From Tetraselmis striata (lineage: Eukaryota; Chlorophyta; Chlorodendrophyceae; Chlorodendrales; Chlorodendraceae): a DNA stretch of 64,000 nucleotides. Of the stretch, positions 11,279 through 22,456 are shown piece by piece (positions within the stretch are counted from its first letter, which is position 1; every line of letters starts with the position of its first letter). The position numbers and the translations under genes are program-made. The notes beneath the pieces are model-generated. The model saw only the letters and a program-made list of their open reading frames with translations. It was not told the DNA's origin and did not search any database. The stretch lies in NCBI GenBank assembly GCA_006384855.1, contig VCJN01002087.1, positions 62,001-126,000 of the forward strand, read 5' to 3'.

Positions 11279-12432
11279 CCGTCGCTGTCGCTGCGGCTGT
11301 CTTGAGAGGGGTTGCCTTCCACAACCCCCGCGACAATGCCCTCGGCGTCGATATCGGCGTCGCTGTTGGCGTCGAGAAGTTCGCGTAGCTGTTGTCATGT
11401 GCACATTCGCGCGCAAGCATCTAAAAAACGAACGCGCGTACCGTCATCTTCAGCAAATCATCGATGCACCTTGCCAGTGCGATATTCTTACCAATATCTA
11501 AACTAAGGGGCAACAACGCGGCCAATAAGCAATCCCCGATGGCACCGTCGGTGGCCGGTGGGTGCGCAAGGGGCGCACCGCCAGTAGGTCGTCAATGGCG
11601 CCTTGAGGCAACATGCGAGTGAATTCGCCCGGCTGCTCTGTCGTCAGGTATAGCGGTCGTATCTCCGACTCAGTTAGGTGAGTTAGCTCTTCCGAGTCGC
11701 CGTCGTCGTAAATCACCTTAATCACCATCTCCCTATCCGCCCGGTCTGCGTTATCGTTATCCCATCAGCCCATATCTCCAATTGACGACTTGGATGTGGG
11801 GTGATACACACGGGTGGCTATCACAGCCTTTTTTAGAGGGCGGCGATCATGCGGTGGGCCCATGGCAGGTGTAACGGGACGTCAGCGAGGGCGACAAGGG
11901 TTGGGTTGGGGGGGGGGGGGGGGGGGGGGGGGGCTACCTGGCCGAGAAAGCTCCTCCCCGTCCCGAAGTTCTTGGCTATGATCGCGCCCACGTGAAGCTC
12001 GGCATTCATCTCCTGCGCTGCCATGCTTGCTGCCATGCCATCATCAGACGACACCGAACGCCCCTCCCCGCCGCTAGGTAGTGCGGAGCTCGCTAATTCG
12101 TTTCGGGGTGACGAGAGCGGCGGAGAGGGGCGGTGACGGTATCGATGCATCACCCGGCTCGCCCCGCGTTTCGGTTTGACCGGGTCCGGACGGAGCAGAG
12201 GGGTGACGGGCGTACGTTGCATCAAGGTCGCCATCACCAACACCGGCTGCGACAGGCGCGGCGGTGTTTGGAGGCTGCTTGGCGCACGCCTCCGTCCATT
12301 TGTGACGTAGAAGTGAGTCATCGAGGCAAAGGCACCACACGCGCGGGAGCACATTCTCTTGGTCACCGGCAGTGGTCCAGCCCTCCTTGCCCTCAAGAAT
12401 ACGGCGCCTGGAGTTGCGACGCCCCATGGCAC
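11279..12432 (-). pseudogene. Conserved minus-strand ORF set of transposon A
   Basis: Three minus-strand segments are conserved in reading frame with copy B. First, from 12427: MGRRNSRRRILEGKEGW followed by a Cys-rich segment. In copy B this has the zinc-finger-like pattern CCRACG with a downstream His; in A it is damaged. Second, about 11535-11725: VIKVIYDDGDSEEL with SEIRPLYLTTEQ, resembling the short Tudor-like YDDGD motifs seen in many algal repeat proteins. Third, about 11279-11390: an acidic segment with DADIDAEGIVAGVVEG. Shared frames in two diverged copies argue that these encode protein. Frame changes between the segments, possibly introns, prevent a single model. The long G run (about 11908-11934) lies between segments one and two. 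Confidence 0.5.
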
Positions 12433-13681
12433 ACCACTACTTGGCGCCGACGGCTCGCAGCGGCGGAGGATGGTAGGAGCTAGTCACTTGTGCTCACGAT
12501 GCTGCGATGCATGGTAAATTGCCCACTCAACTTGTAGCAATTCCGCCGGTTTGAAATCTAGGGTACCGTTGGCCGTTGCGTGTCGTCACGTCAAAAGGTA
12601 CAGTGTGGCGAAAGTCCCAACGATTACGGGTAGCCGCGCGAGGCGCGGTGTGGGTCCGATGTACTGTTGGGATGGCACAACATGCAACTGGTAGCATATT
12701 ACGTACCGCGGGCGATGAGCCGGGCACTCAATTGCGACTACCGAGCCTTGCACAAAAGTGGCGATTACATGGTAGATACGGCGATTACACGCCCATTCCG
12801 TTGGAAAATCGCGATTACTGGCCATTACATCAGTACAATTACGAGACTGTATGGGAAGCTAATTGTGCGCATGGTCATCAAGTGGGGCTTGCTGCCATCT
12901 CTGCACCCCGCCTTATATGCCCGCCCGTGCCATATCTTATTGCCTGATCTGCTATGTTGCGCCCACTGATGATGCGTTGCGCTGATGGGGAGGTGATGCA
13001 GTTGGAGGCGTGATTATTGATGCTGAGCTACAACATAGTTTTGCTCCTATGCAAAACCTGGGAGCCGGACGGGTACCAAGTGCTCGTGAGGGGCGCCAAT
13101 TGTGCTGAGAAACTGCACGAGCTAGATAGGCAGGCAGCATTGCGTAGCAAGGGTGAGCAGATGGCGTAGCAGCCACAACAATAGCAACAAGTAGCAGCGA
13201 CACTATACAATAGGTCAGCTGCAGCACAACACTAAATAGAGGGGTGGATAGGGCCATCATATGATTGGGTTGCCTTGATGCTGAATGTAATTTACTGATG
13301 GTTTCAAAAAGTGCCTCACCCCTCTCCGTTTTAGGCTTGCATATGGCATGAAACCTCTTGCACACAACCATGCATTGAAAGAGTTTAGAAAGTCATGCCA
13401 GCGGGAGTTTCTATGTAGCTGAGGGCACGCTCTACTAAGTATTTTTTTTCGCCCCCGGGACAAGACTGGCAGTGAAACCCTGGCAGCGTCTCTACGACGG
13501 CCGTTTAGGCAGCAATCCAGTTACGGAAAGCCCTGAGTAGGCGACGCTCCGGTCATCAACCAAATTGCCGAAGCATTCTGCAAGACTAATTAGAGGCCAG
13601 TGACGGGATTTCCAACACTGTTGGATCACCGTCTAAAACAATGCCATGAAAATACCCGGCAGTGACCACAAAAGGTCCGCC

Positions 13682-16390
13682 CTACCCGTTTGGGCGTCGG
13701 CCCATTCGAGTAATGCGAGTCGGGGCAAGCCCCAACCCGCGGAGCAAAGCATTTCGCGAGTGAGATACATGTGCAACAAAGAAGGCAATGTGAGGGAGGG
13801 TCCGACGCCATAGCTGGAAAATTTTCCCATTCCTAGTAAAATCCAGGGCGCCGTGAAGGGAGGGGGGGACCCCGCTCAAAATAAAGGCAGTTAAGTCCTC
13901 AGGTGTTGACGCAATAACCTGACTACTAATAAAATCCCTGAACTCCGGAACTAACAACCCAAAATTGTGACGGTGATACCCCCACCGCGGGGACTCCACC
14001 AACATATGTTCGATAGTCTCAGATTCACCGCCACATGCAGGGCAGTGTTCCAGGAACCGCTCAGGCATGGCATGAATCCGGGCCAATCGGCGGGCAGTGG
14101 GAAATATTCGGGTGCGCTATTGTATCATAATGTGCAGCCCGGCCACAACCCCCGCGGGGACACCCACACCGTACTTTGGCAACGGGTTTGACGCATAAGA
14201 CGCTTGGACATATATACCCCGGGTTTTATTGCCTGCTATCGATGTCGACGATTCGTAACGCCTCCACACCGATGCCTTTACTAATTTAGCGGCATCGTGC
14301 GCGGCTAGTGACCTCCACTCAAGTGGAAGGTGCGCCCCCTCAGCTAGCCCTACGTTCGCCCTAGCTAGTCGATCTAACCACCGCAAAGTCCCCGACGTCC
14401 ACGTGTTAGGGCACGCCCGACTTGGCTGATCTACTAAATGGGTTATACATGTATTCAAGTCGGATGATTTAAGGAACGCCCGAGCCCGTGCCGCAGCGGC
14501 CGTAGCCTTTATAGGCACAATATTTAACTCCCGCATCCTCGGTGCAATGGCCACCCTAGGGGAGTTTTTACCCACCCTAATGAGGCACCGCAAGCACTGA
14601 CGGAGTACGGTTTGTAATTTACTCGCGCCGCTAGTTCTATCCATGCCCCATACTTCACACCCGTAAGTTAAAACCGGCAGTACACATGCTATAAGGACAG
14701 ACACACGCACATCAATAGAAATTATGTCCCGTCCACTGACTAATACCGAATCGAGCGCCTCAATGGCGCGCTTACCCTTCTGAACCCGGTCGTCTTTTAT
14801 GTGTTGCATACCTAAATCCGACTTAATGACCGTACCCAAATACCTAGATTCATTTACAACCAGTACCCGTTCCCCCCCAAGCTGCCATCGGGCAGCTTGT
14901 TTGCGTAACGCGGTCTCGTCGGAACATCGGCCTAATGCCATCACCTCACATTTAAGTACCCCAAACCCCATAAAATGGTCCTCCTCCCACTGCGAGAAGT
15001 GGGTGAACATGGCATGCAGGTTATCGAACGAGCCTGTGATACCAACAGCGTCGTCCGCATATCATTGACTTGGCACCCTTAGTGGTTGCCATGCCGCTAA
15101 TGTGTTGGTGCACCCTGGTACATCACACCCTAGATGTTCTACCCCATCGAATACATCGTTAATAAATATGTTAAATAGGATGGGGGAAGCGGGGCATCCC
15201 TGTCGGAGGCCACGCTCTATGGGTATGGCGTCTGATAGGGTTCCCGGGGCCACCCCTGTCTTGACCCGTACCATACTATCCATGTATAAAGTTTTAATGA
15301 AGGTGGGCATTTCACCCGTAACCCCTATGGCTTGTTATTTTTAGGAATAAAAGCTCATGAGGTACGGTGTCATATGCCTTCTTAAAGTCAATAAAACCCG
15401 CGTGCGTGGGTAGACCTGCCACTTGGCGACGAGCCGCGATATCGAACAAGCGGGGCGACTTGCATGGGGCCCTCCTCATTCCGCATAAAACCCGCTTGCC
15501 AACGGCGGATTATCCCTTTAACTTGGCGGACGTCTTGCACGCGTTGGGTAATGACGGTCATAAGGAGTTTCATAGCGGCACCCATAATCGAAATACCCCT
15601 ATAATTGTCCATAACGGCCGCGTCGCCTTTCTTGGGCACCGATACTATGGCCGAGCTACGCCACTGCTGGGGGATATAGTTCTTAGTCCATATTCCGTTA
15701 ATTAAGGCCAGCAATGCCTTGCCAAAATGGCTATTTGGGGCGTATATCGCCAATTTTAAAGCCTCCGCAGTGATCCCGTCATGCCCCTGAGCCCTATTAT
15801 TTTTTAAACGCCTAAGAGCCTTGGCTAGTCCCTCCCAGGTTAAATGCCCATTAATCCCGTTTAGTGCGGGGGCAATGGGTGGCGATGTACCGTGGCGGTG
15901 TTCCCACGCCGCACGCACGGTATATCGCAACCCGTTGTGCTAGGGGGTGGGGGCCACGCAGCAGCTCCCGATAGTGCCGCGCCGAGCACGCATTGATTTC
16001 GCCCGGCTCGGTATGAAGTGCCCCCGATACCGGATCGCGTACTGGCTGGTCGTTCGCGCCCTCGAATGAACCATGCTTCTTACGGAGAGAGCGCGCCCAC
16101 TTCCACAACTCCCGTCTCCCACCACCCTTCTTAAAATCCTGAACCGCTTTTAGCACGGCCCGCTCCCTATGGCGGCGGCGGTTATTACGTACTAGTGTCC
16201 GGACCCTATGCCGTGCAGCAGCATAATGTGCCGACGCTAGAGCGGCATCCCGAGGGCGCCTAGTCCCCCGGCACGCCAAAAAGGCCATGCGCCGACGATT
16301 AATCGCACCTAGGATAGACCGTTGCAGCGGCGGCCTAGGCCACGACGCCTGGGCTTGGGAACAACCCCTACCCCACGCGCCACCGACCAT
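13682..16390 (-). pseudogene. LINE copy 1 reverse transcriptase region
   Basis: Recognisable blocks in order on the minus strand: NNRAQGHDGITAEALK, DNYRGISIMGAAMKLL, IERGLRQGCPASPILFN, the YADD active site (about 15050), then FRYLGTVIKSDLG and a C-terminal cysteine motif CPACGGESETIEHML (about 13990-14040). Frame changes occur around 15400 and 15060, and again at 14100. The order of endonuclease, reverse transcriptase and CCHC-like tail fits an APE-type LINE. Assigning the clade would need a tree. Confidence 0.85.
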
Positions 16391-16419
16391 ATTGCATGGA
16401 TAAAGTGGTCGGCGCCGGT

Positions 16420-17660
16420 GTCTAGGGATCCCCCCGTCCCGAGGGCCCGCCGTCTACAGGTGGGTCATCTAGAGGGGTGAGCACCGCAAACGGATTAGCG
16501 ATGACAAAATCGTGGAACGGCTTCGGCCATTCAGAGGGAGAGTCACCGTGGGCCGGTTTGGGAATGGACTTTGCAGACAGGCGTTCATGCAAGGGAGGTG
16601 GACAGGTATCCTCACGGATAGCGCCCACGGGGAAAGAAGACACGAGAGGGAAGTGATCGGAGGTGTCCCAAGAGTAGTCCACCCATGCCGAGGGCGAGAG
16701 AGGGGGGAGAGGGCCTATGGTGGGAGGCCATGCGATGAAGTGGTCGAGAACGCGGCACCTGCCCCTCCGACAAGTACCTCCTTCGCGCGCCGATGCATCC
16801 CGCGGCCACATGGGTTTACCGCCGGGAAGGCACCGCCAACGCCTGAGTAGAGCAGTCAACTCCCTTTCATCCATGTTCCAATCCCCCCGCCCCCCACCAC
16901 GATCAAATCCCTCGGATAACTCGTACGAAGCCGCGCCAACTCTTCGCGCAGGCGGTCCCGATACGGTTCCCCCTGTGAGCCAATGGGCAAATGGGCCGAG
17001 ATGAATATAGTGGCCGCGGAGTCACTGCAACCTCCCCCCACCCGGACACAGGTCCAACATGGGTGGGGCGCGCCGACTGCCCGCGCCCGGTACGGCGACC
17101 GGATTAACACACAACACCCACGTTCCGATGCAACGCGGTCACCGAACGAATAGTAGTCAGAGTAACCATTAAAACGCACTCGCAGATCGGTCGCCCTAAC
17201 CGTGGTCTCCTAAACGAGCAGAACATCGACATATCGCTCGATCAGCAGCGCGCCAACATCCTTCACCTTTGAAGACAACCCATTCAATTAAGCGTCGCAA
17301 CGCACATGTGGGCGGGCATGGGAGGGAAGGGAAAGGGCAAGGGGTGGGGGGAGGGGGAGGGCGGGCGGCGTGGCGATCCCATTACGAGCGGTGTTCCCGC
17401 AAGTACCACGCACCCCCACCGGCATGCAAAACGTTGTAAACGCTCGCGGACATGCGCACCCTGCCCTTGGGTACAATACACATCAAAGCGCACTAGGCCA
17501 TCCCGCTGCAACAGACGATCGATCTTCGGAATAACCGAGGGCCGGCCATTAAACGCCCGATCGACGCGGCTCCAAAAGTCAGGTAGTGGCGACGGGTCCC
17601 CCCAACAACATACACGATGCAGGGACGCCCCAGCGCCCCTAGCTAGCCAGGTGCCCACTC
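16420..17660 (-). pseudogene. LINE copy 1 endonuclease region
   Basis: The minus strand reads a basic N-terminal region, then CVATLNVNGL (typical start of an APE endonuclease), then after a stop RFNGYSDYYSFGD. The second half contains VVGGDWNMDERELTALLRR across a frame change near 16880, and SDHFPLVSSF near the end, matching the GDxN and SDH endonuclease motifs. At least two frame breaks make it non-functional. It joins the reverse transcriptase part at about 16390. Confidence 0.75.
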
Positions 17661-17839
17661 GTCCAGCAAGGGCGAACCCCCGTCACTATGACGTACGGCT
17701 GCACCCGGTCTAGAGTAGTGTCAGACCAACTAAAAAGTAGCTGATGGGGGGGGGCGGGGGGGGGGGGGTTAAAGTTGAGGGGGGGGGAGGGGGGGGGGAG
17801 GGGGGGAGCACCTAAAACCTAACATAAATCGGTACTGCC

Positions 17840-18213
17840 TTAACTACACATGCAAGCTAATCTTTACACCGGGTGCTTGTATTATGCGGGGTTTTGTATC
17901 CGCGTGCCCGTATTAGGTGGGGTAGTTTCAAATCGGTAGTCACGAATATGGCTTTCCAAAGGGGGTTGCGAAGGCTGATTTACACGGAAAGAGTTCACCA
18001 TGCTTTTATTATGGCTAAGAGGCGCACCGAAGTCAGGCAAAGAGGGGGGAAATCGGAGGTGGGATGATGAACACTGCGGAAACGGAGACGGGGGGGGGGG
18101 GGGGGGGGGGGGGTGTTGCGAGCTGGAAGATGGTCAGGCGAGTGGTGGTGCCTTCCCTAAGTAGCTTTACGGCCGGAAGCGGAGCGTCACGGGCGGTGGG
18201 GCAACCCGTCACT
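17840..18213. other. Spacer between Element 2 and copy B
   Basis: No gene recognised. It contains a 23-bp G run (about 18090-18112). It has no match in transposon A that I could see. Confidence 0.3.
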
Positions 18214-18241
18214 AGCCTCCCGGCGGACCACCTCGTAATTA

Positions 18242-18990
18242 GCATGTAATACCCTGTATTTACCCTGTATTCTTACCAGTAAAATGCCACTCGTCTGTAG
18301 CCATTCCGTGACATACTCGTAATGAACTGCATATCACGCGCATATCACACGTCATCGCGACGCTATATCCGCGGTGGTCTATTTTGCATCTGGCTCTAGA
18401 AGCTCGACAATCTCGCTGCTCTGGCCTAATCCGCGATAGCGGGCGGCAGTGGCGCGCGCGGCAGTGCCAGTGAGCGGGCGCGCGGAAGTGAGCGGCGAGG
18501 CGCGCGGCAGTGGGCGGGCGGAATAAATTATTTACATCCGGTTTCGGCCGGGACCGCCACGGCGGCGCTGCTGCTCGCGGGTGGCGGCAGCGGCTAGTGC
18601 TCACTGGGGTCCCGGACCTCCTCGTAATCAGCATTTATTACCCTTTATTTATTTGCCCCGTACTCTTACCAGTATAATGACACTCGGAGGTACTCATTCC
18701 GTGACATACTCGCAATAAACTGCATCACGCGCATATCACGTCATCGCGACGCAATATCCGCGGTGGTCTATCCATACCTTGCTCTAGAAGCCCGACAATC
18801 TCGCTGCGCTCTCGCCTAATCCGCGATAGCGTGCGCGGCGGTGCCAGTGAGCGGGCGCGCGGCAATGGGCGGTGAGTCGCGCGGCAGTGGGCGGCGAGTC
18901 GCGCGACAGTCAACGGGCGAAAAACATCAACTACATCCGGTGTCGGCCGCCGGGACCGCCACGGCGGCGGGCCTACTGCGGAAGGGGGGC
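18242..18990 (+). repeat. Tandem duplication of the transposon A/B end
   Basis: Two units, 18242-18600 and 18627-18990, also homologous to 7243-7640. Shared landmarks are a CTTACCAGT segment, CATTCCGTGACATACTCG, a TCTCGCTGC segment followed by CCTAATCCGCGAT, and GCGCG-rich sequence before TTACATCCGGT. Terminal duplication could arise by unequal exchange or abortive transposition. Confidence 0.7.
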
Positions 18991-19208
18991 GCATCACCTC
19001 ACATACAAACGTTGTAATCGTAAGAAAACTTGCGCGCCGTTGAAACGCGTGGCGTGGCGCGTGTGGCGCAATGAGTCGGGTGTTCGGCGCGTCAGATTGT
19101 AGTGAGGGCAGCGGTCGTCGTAGCTCCAGTCACCATTCAAGGAGTGGCCGTACCGATGCTCGTCGCACGGGCAGTAGTGAACGATATACTTCTTTATGCC
19201 CGGGACGT

Positions 19209-20670
19209 TCAGACATACATGCACTGCTCCACCTGGTACCACGTCTCGGTGAGCTCCGGCCCGTCCTTTGGTAGCATGTGTTTCTTCCGCAGCTTCGACA
19301 GCATCTCGCAGAGATAGAGCGCGACCTTGATCAGGGTGGCGTCGGCACCGGTGTGCAATTGTCGGCGTCTGTTGCGAAGGGGGTGGAGTAGCAAGTGTTG
19401 GCAAGAGGACTAGTAGGCGCCAGACAGGTGGGGAGGGGGCGTCGACACGATACAGGCTCACCTCTTCCCGTCGTCGTACTTCCCTCGAGCGTTGTTGGTC
19501 CCGGTACTGCAGTCGTACCTCGCGCCAACATTTCGTCTTTCACCGTCCTTGTCGCTGCGGCTGTCGTGAGAGGGGATGCCTTCCACAACCCCCGCGACAA
19601 TGCCTTCGGCGTCGATATCGGTGTCGCTGCCGGCTTCGAGAAGTTCGCGTAGCTCATGTCAAGTACACATGCACGCAAGCATCGAAACGAACGCGCGTGT
19701 CATAAGGAAGCACAGCAAATCATCGTTTGCACGTTGCCGGTGCGATACTCTCACCAATACCTTAACTATAGGGCACCAACGCGGGCAAGCATCCCCCGGC
19801 ACCGTTGGCAGGTGCGCTAGGCTCTAGGCGCGCAAAGGGCGCACCGCCGGTAGGGCGTCAATGGTGCCATGAGGCAAACTGCGAGTGAAATCGCTCAGCT
19901 GCTCCGTCGTCAGGTATAGCGGTCGTATCTCCGACTCAGTTAGCTGTTTCGAGTCGCCGTCGTAATAAATCACCTCTAGGGTTTCACCTATCACCTTCAT
20001 CACCAGCTCCCTATCCGCCGGGTATGCGTCCTCGTTATCCCATCTCCTACTGACGACATGGATGTTGGATGATATACACGGGTGGCTATCACAGGGCGGC
20101 AGTGGGCCTATGGCAGGTGTAACGGGACGTCATGTAGGGCACTACCTCGCGGCGCCCCCCCGCGTCCCGAACGTCTTGGTTATGACAACGCCCACGTGAA
20201 GTTCGGCATTCATCTCTTGCCATGCCATGCTTGCTGCCTTGCCACCATCACACGACACCGAACGCCCTCCCCACCGCTGGGTAGTGCGGGGCTCGCCAAT
20301 TCGTTTCGGGGAGACGAGCGCGGCGGAGAGGGCGGCGGGGGCGATGGCGTCGGTGATGGTATCGATGCACCCGGCGGCTCGCCCCGCGTTTGGGTCTGAC
20401 CTGGTCCGCGGCGCAGAAGGGTGACGGCGGTACGGTGCAGCAGCTGCCGCAAGGGCGCCATCACCACCGCTGCGACATGCACGGCGGTGTCCGGCGGCGG
20501 CTTGGCGCGCGCCTCCGTCCATCTATGCGTGTCGTAGAACCGAGCCTTCGAGACCGAGGCGCCACACGCGCGGCAGCACATTCTCTTGGTCCCCTCTTCC
20601 TGAATCCCCTTGGCGGGCGTCCAACCCTCCTTGCCCTCAAGAATACGGCGCTTGGAGCTGCGACGCCCCG
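19209..20670 (-). pseudogene. Minus-strand ORF set of copy B
   Basis: From 20670: MGRRSSKRRILEGKEGWTP, then RMCCRACGASVSKARFYDTH, a zinc-finger-like CxxC with a downstream His. Next a YYDGDSKQL and SEIRPLYLTTEQ segment (about 19850-19990), then an acidic segment with DTDIDAEGIVAGVVEG (about 19560-19650). Last is a helical block (DATLIKVALYLCEMLSKLRK, about 19225-19350) that A lacks. Function is unknown. The metal-binding motif fits a DNA-binding module of a transposon protein, but no catalytic triad is visible. Confidence 0.45.
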
Positions 20671-21117
20671 TGGCTCACCACAACTCGGCGCCGGCGGCTC
20701 GCAGCGGCGGGGTTTGGTAGCAAGGGCTAGTCACTGGCGCTCTAGCGCTGCCGCGATGCAGCATGATAAACTGCCCGCGGGACTTGCAGTAATTCCGCCG
20801 GTCTGAAACTAGGGTACCGTTGGCCGTTGCGCGTCGTCATGGAGCTTGTGAGGCGTTAAAGTACAGTGTGGCGAAAGTCCCAACGATTACGGGTAGCCGC
20901 GCGAGGCGCGGCGTGGGTCCAATGTACTATGGGGATGGCGCAACATGCTACCGTTAGCATATTACGGAACGCGGGCGAGCTTGGCACGTCATTGTGACTG
21001 CCGAGCCTGTCAAGAAAGGGGCGATTACACGGTAGATACGGCAACTACACGCCCATTCCGTGAGAAAATCGCGATTATGAGCCTTTACGGTATAATTACG
21101 AGATATTCCATGAGGCT

Positions 21118-22456
21118 ACTGTACCCTACCCTTTGCACGAGTTCGCAAGTTTGCGCGCCAAAGTCGCGAGTACCGTCTGGCCTACAAAGTCGGCTCCAAC
21201 CACGCGCGGGCGGAGAAGAGAAAGAGGTTGCAGAAAACACATCGATGCACTATGTGGAGCGACTGGGACTTTTTACGTCCGCTTGCGAGAGAGGCAGGGT
21301 CGGCAGGCGACGCCAACGCGGCATCGATGGCGCGGGGGATGGTCTAGCTCAGGCTTTGTAACTCACTTGTCACTACGCTATCCCACTAGCCGGTGCTCCT
21401 GGCGGCGGGCTGCGAATAGAGGACGATGGGGTGTGCTGATGGCTCATTCCGCGGGCATGGCGGACGTCGTAGCGGGCTGCTTAATGATTAGCGACCCCGC
21501 CCCAGCTGGCGCGATTCCAGGGTGCGGTACGTCATGTCACGTCGTAAGCTGTAATGTCACGGTACTCTTTCTGTACATATAGATAGTATTTATAAATGAT
21601 AAAACGTACCGTATTATAATCGCGAGTTTCCGGTGGCAAGGTCTACAACAGTAAAAGTTCGCCACGGGACATCGGCCGAAGCCGCCCCAGCACTTGAAAT
21701 CTTGCGCCAACTGCAGTCGTAGCTTTGGCATAGCACGTAGACCATTGCCTCATTCGAACCCCGAAGGGCTAATGCATCAACCGGGTAAACCCAAGACACG
21801 TTGGGACGATATTGCCGGAAATTCATCGGCCAAGAATCGATACCCGGACCTCACGCGTATGAGACGACCGCTCAACCGAGCGGACAAGGCATGTCCGCAG
21901 GATGTACGCGAGGACGTACAAGGAATGTACGCGAGGCAAAGCGCCGTGCCCGCCGTGCGTGGATTGGACTCGGACGCCGGACGCCGGACGCCATCCATCG
22001 CCGCACGCCAGAAGACCGTCGCCCGTCCGCCTCGCCGCCCGTCCGTCGACAGACGCCGGGCCCCAGGTGGGCGGGTCGGACGCGGGGCTGTACAATGTAG
22101 CGACTACTACAATCGATCCTTGCGGCTCTCTGGATTCCGCATTCTTGCAATGGGTCTACTTGTAAAACCGTAATCGTCTGCTAGATGGGACGACTTTCTT
22201 AGTTTTGCGCTAGCCTCTTGCCGTAGACATCATTGTAATCCTAGCCAAGGCACCGTGCCTTGCCTACATGGTACCTACTCATGTAGGGAGAAGGTGCGTG
22301 AGAGGCATCAGGGTTAAGCAAGCTAGAGAGATTCTCAGGGTTGATCGTGAGATGTTGGGGAGAATTGAAGAATGATTACAAGCTGTGCTGCGGGAGAGAG
22401 GTATCTGAGTTGTTGGGTAGCAGGAGGTGAATGGGAAGCGTCACCCGCCATGATAG
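21118..22456. other. Repeat-flanked spacer
   Basis: No gene supported. It holds a tRNA-like fragment (21818-21890) and a short GGACGCC repeat near 21980. A plus-strand ORF at 21694-22173 reads KPKTRWDDIAG, loosely like a LINE C-terminus, but it has no further support. Confidence 0.3.
21818..21890 (-). repeat. tRNA-derived SINE-like fragment
   Basis: The minus strand from 21890 resembles the first two thirds of a tRNA: an A-box/D-arm-like GCTCGGTTGAGCGG, an anticodon-arm-like CTCATACGCGTGAG, then a B-box-like GGTATCGATTC. No matching 3' acceptor strand is present, so a working tRNA is unlikely. A SINE head or tRNA pseudogene fits better. Confidence 0.5.

Larger units (their letters stand above)
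7215..12860 (-). mobile_element. Transposon A inserted in Element 2
   Basis: Boundaries come from the interruption of Element 2 and from comparison with copy B (18214-21117). The ends share an inverted motif (GGCTCCC followed by TCGTAATC at the left; TAATTACGAGA followed by GGGAAGCT at the right). The left 400 bp match 18214-18600 and again 18610-18990, and the right 1.6 kb match about 19540-21117. The region between (about 7650-11270) is absent from B. Coding sequence conserved between A and B reads on the minus strand in the right part; a plus-strand gene lies at 9559-10215. The superfamily is not recognised. Confidence 0.65.
13442..17713 (-). mobile_element. LINE copy 1 (APE-type non-LTR retrotransposon) inserted in Element 2
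   Basis: About 4.3 kb on the minus strand. The 3' end is at 13442 with a run of A (T on the plus strand, 13442-13449) after a CCCGGGGGCG motif, which recurs at the end of the plus-strand copy at 45692. The 5' side is at 17713, next to AGTA that also flanks the other end (13438-13441 and 17714-17717), a possible 4-bp target duplication. It carries an AP-endonuclease domain followed by a reverse transcriptase and a C-terminal CCHC-like motif. Frameshifts break the reading frame. Confidence 0.85.
6268..17839 (+). mobile_element. Element 2: deleted relative of Element 1 split by two insertions
   Basis: Three pieces collinear with Element 1: 6268-7214, 12861-13441 and 17714-17839. Piece 1 joins sequence matching about 404-1015 of Element 1 directly to sequence matching about 5255-5545, so 4.2 kb including the DDE core is missing. 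Piece 2 continues from the point where piece 1 stops (Element 1 about 5550 to 6150), and piece 3 supplies the G-rich tail and right end. Transposon A sits between pieces 1 and 2, and a LINE between pieces 2 and 3. Without its insertions the element is about 1.65 kb and cannot encode a transposase. It would have depended on an autonomous relative. Confidence 0.75.
18214..21117 (-). mobile_element. Copy B: shortened relative of transposon A
   Basis: Starts with AGCCTCCCGG and CTCGTAATTA (about 18214-18242) and ends with TAATTACGAGA near 21099. The first 390 bp are present twice in tandem (18214-18600 and 18610-18990). The right 1.6 kb follow transposon A closely. The middle 3.6 kb of A is missing, replaced by about 0.5 kb (19000-19540) not seen in A. 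Confidence 0.65.

Noticed and set aside
21818-21890. Functional tRNA gene
   Set aside because: A- and B-box-like parts are present, but no complementary acceptor strand.
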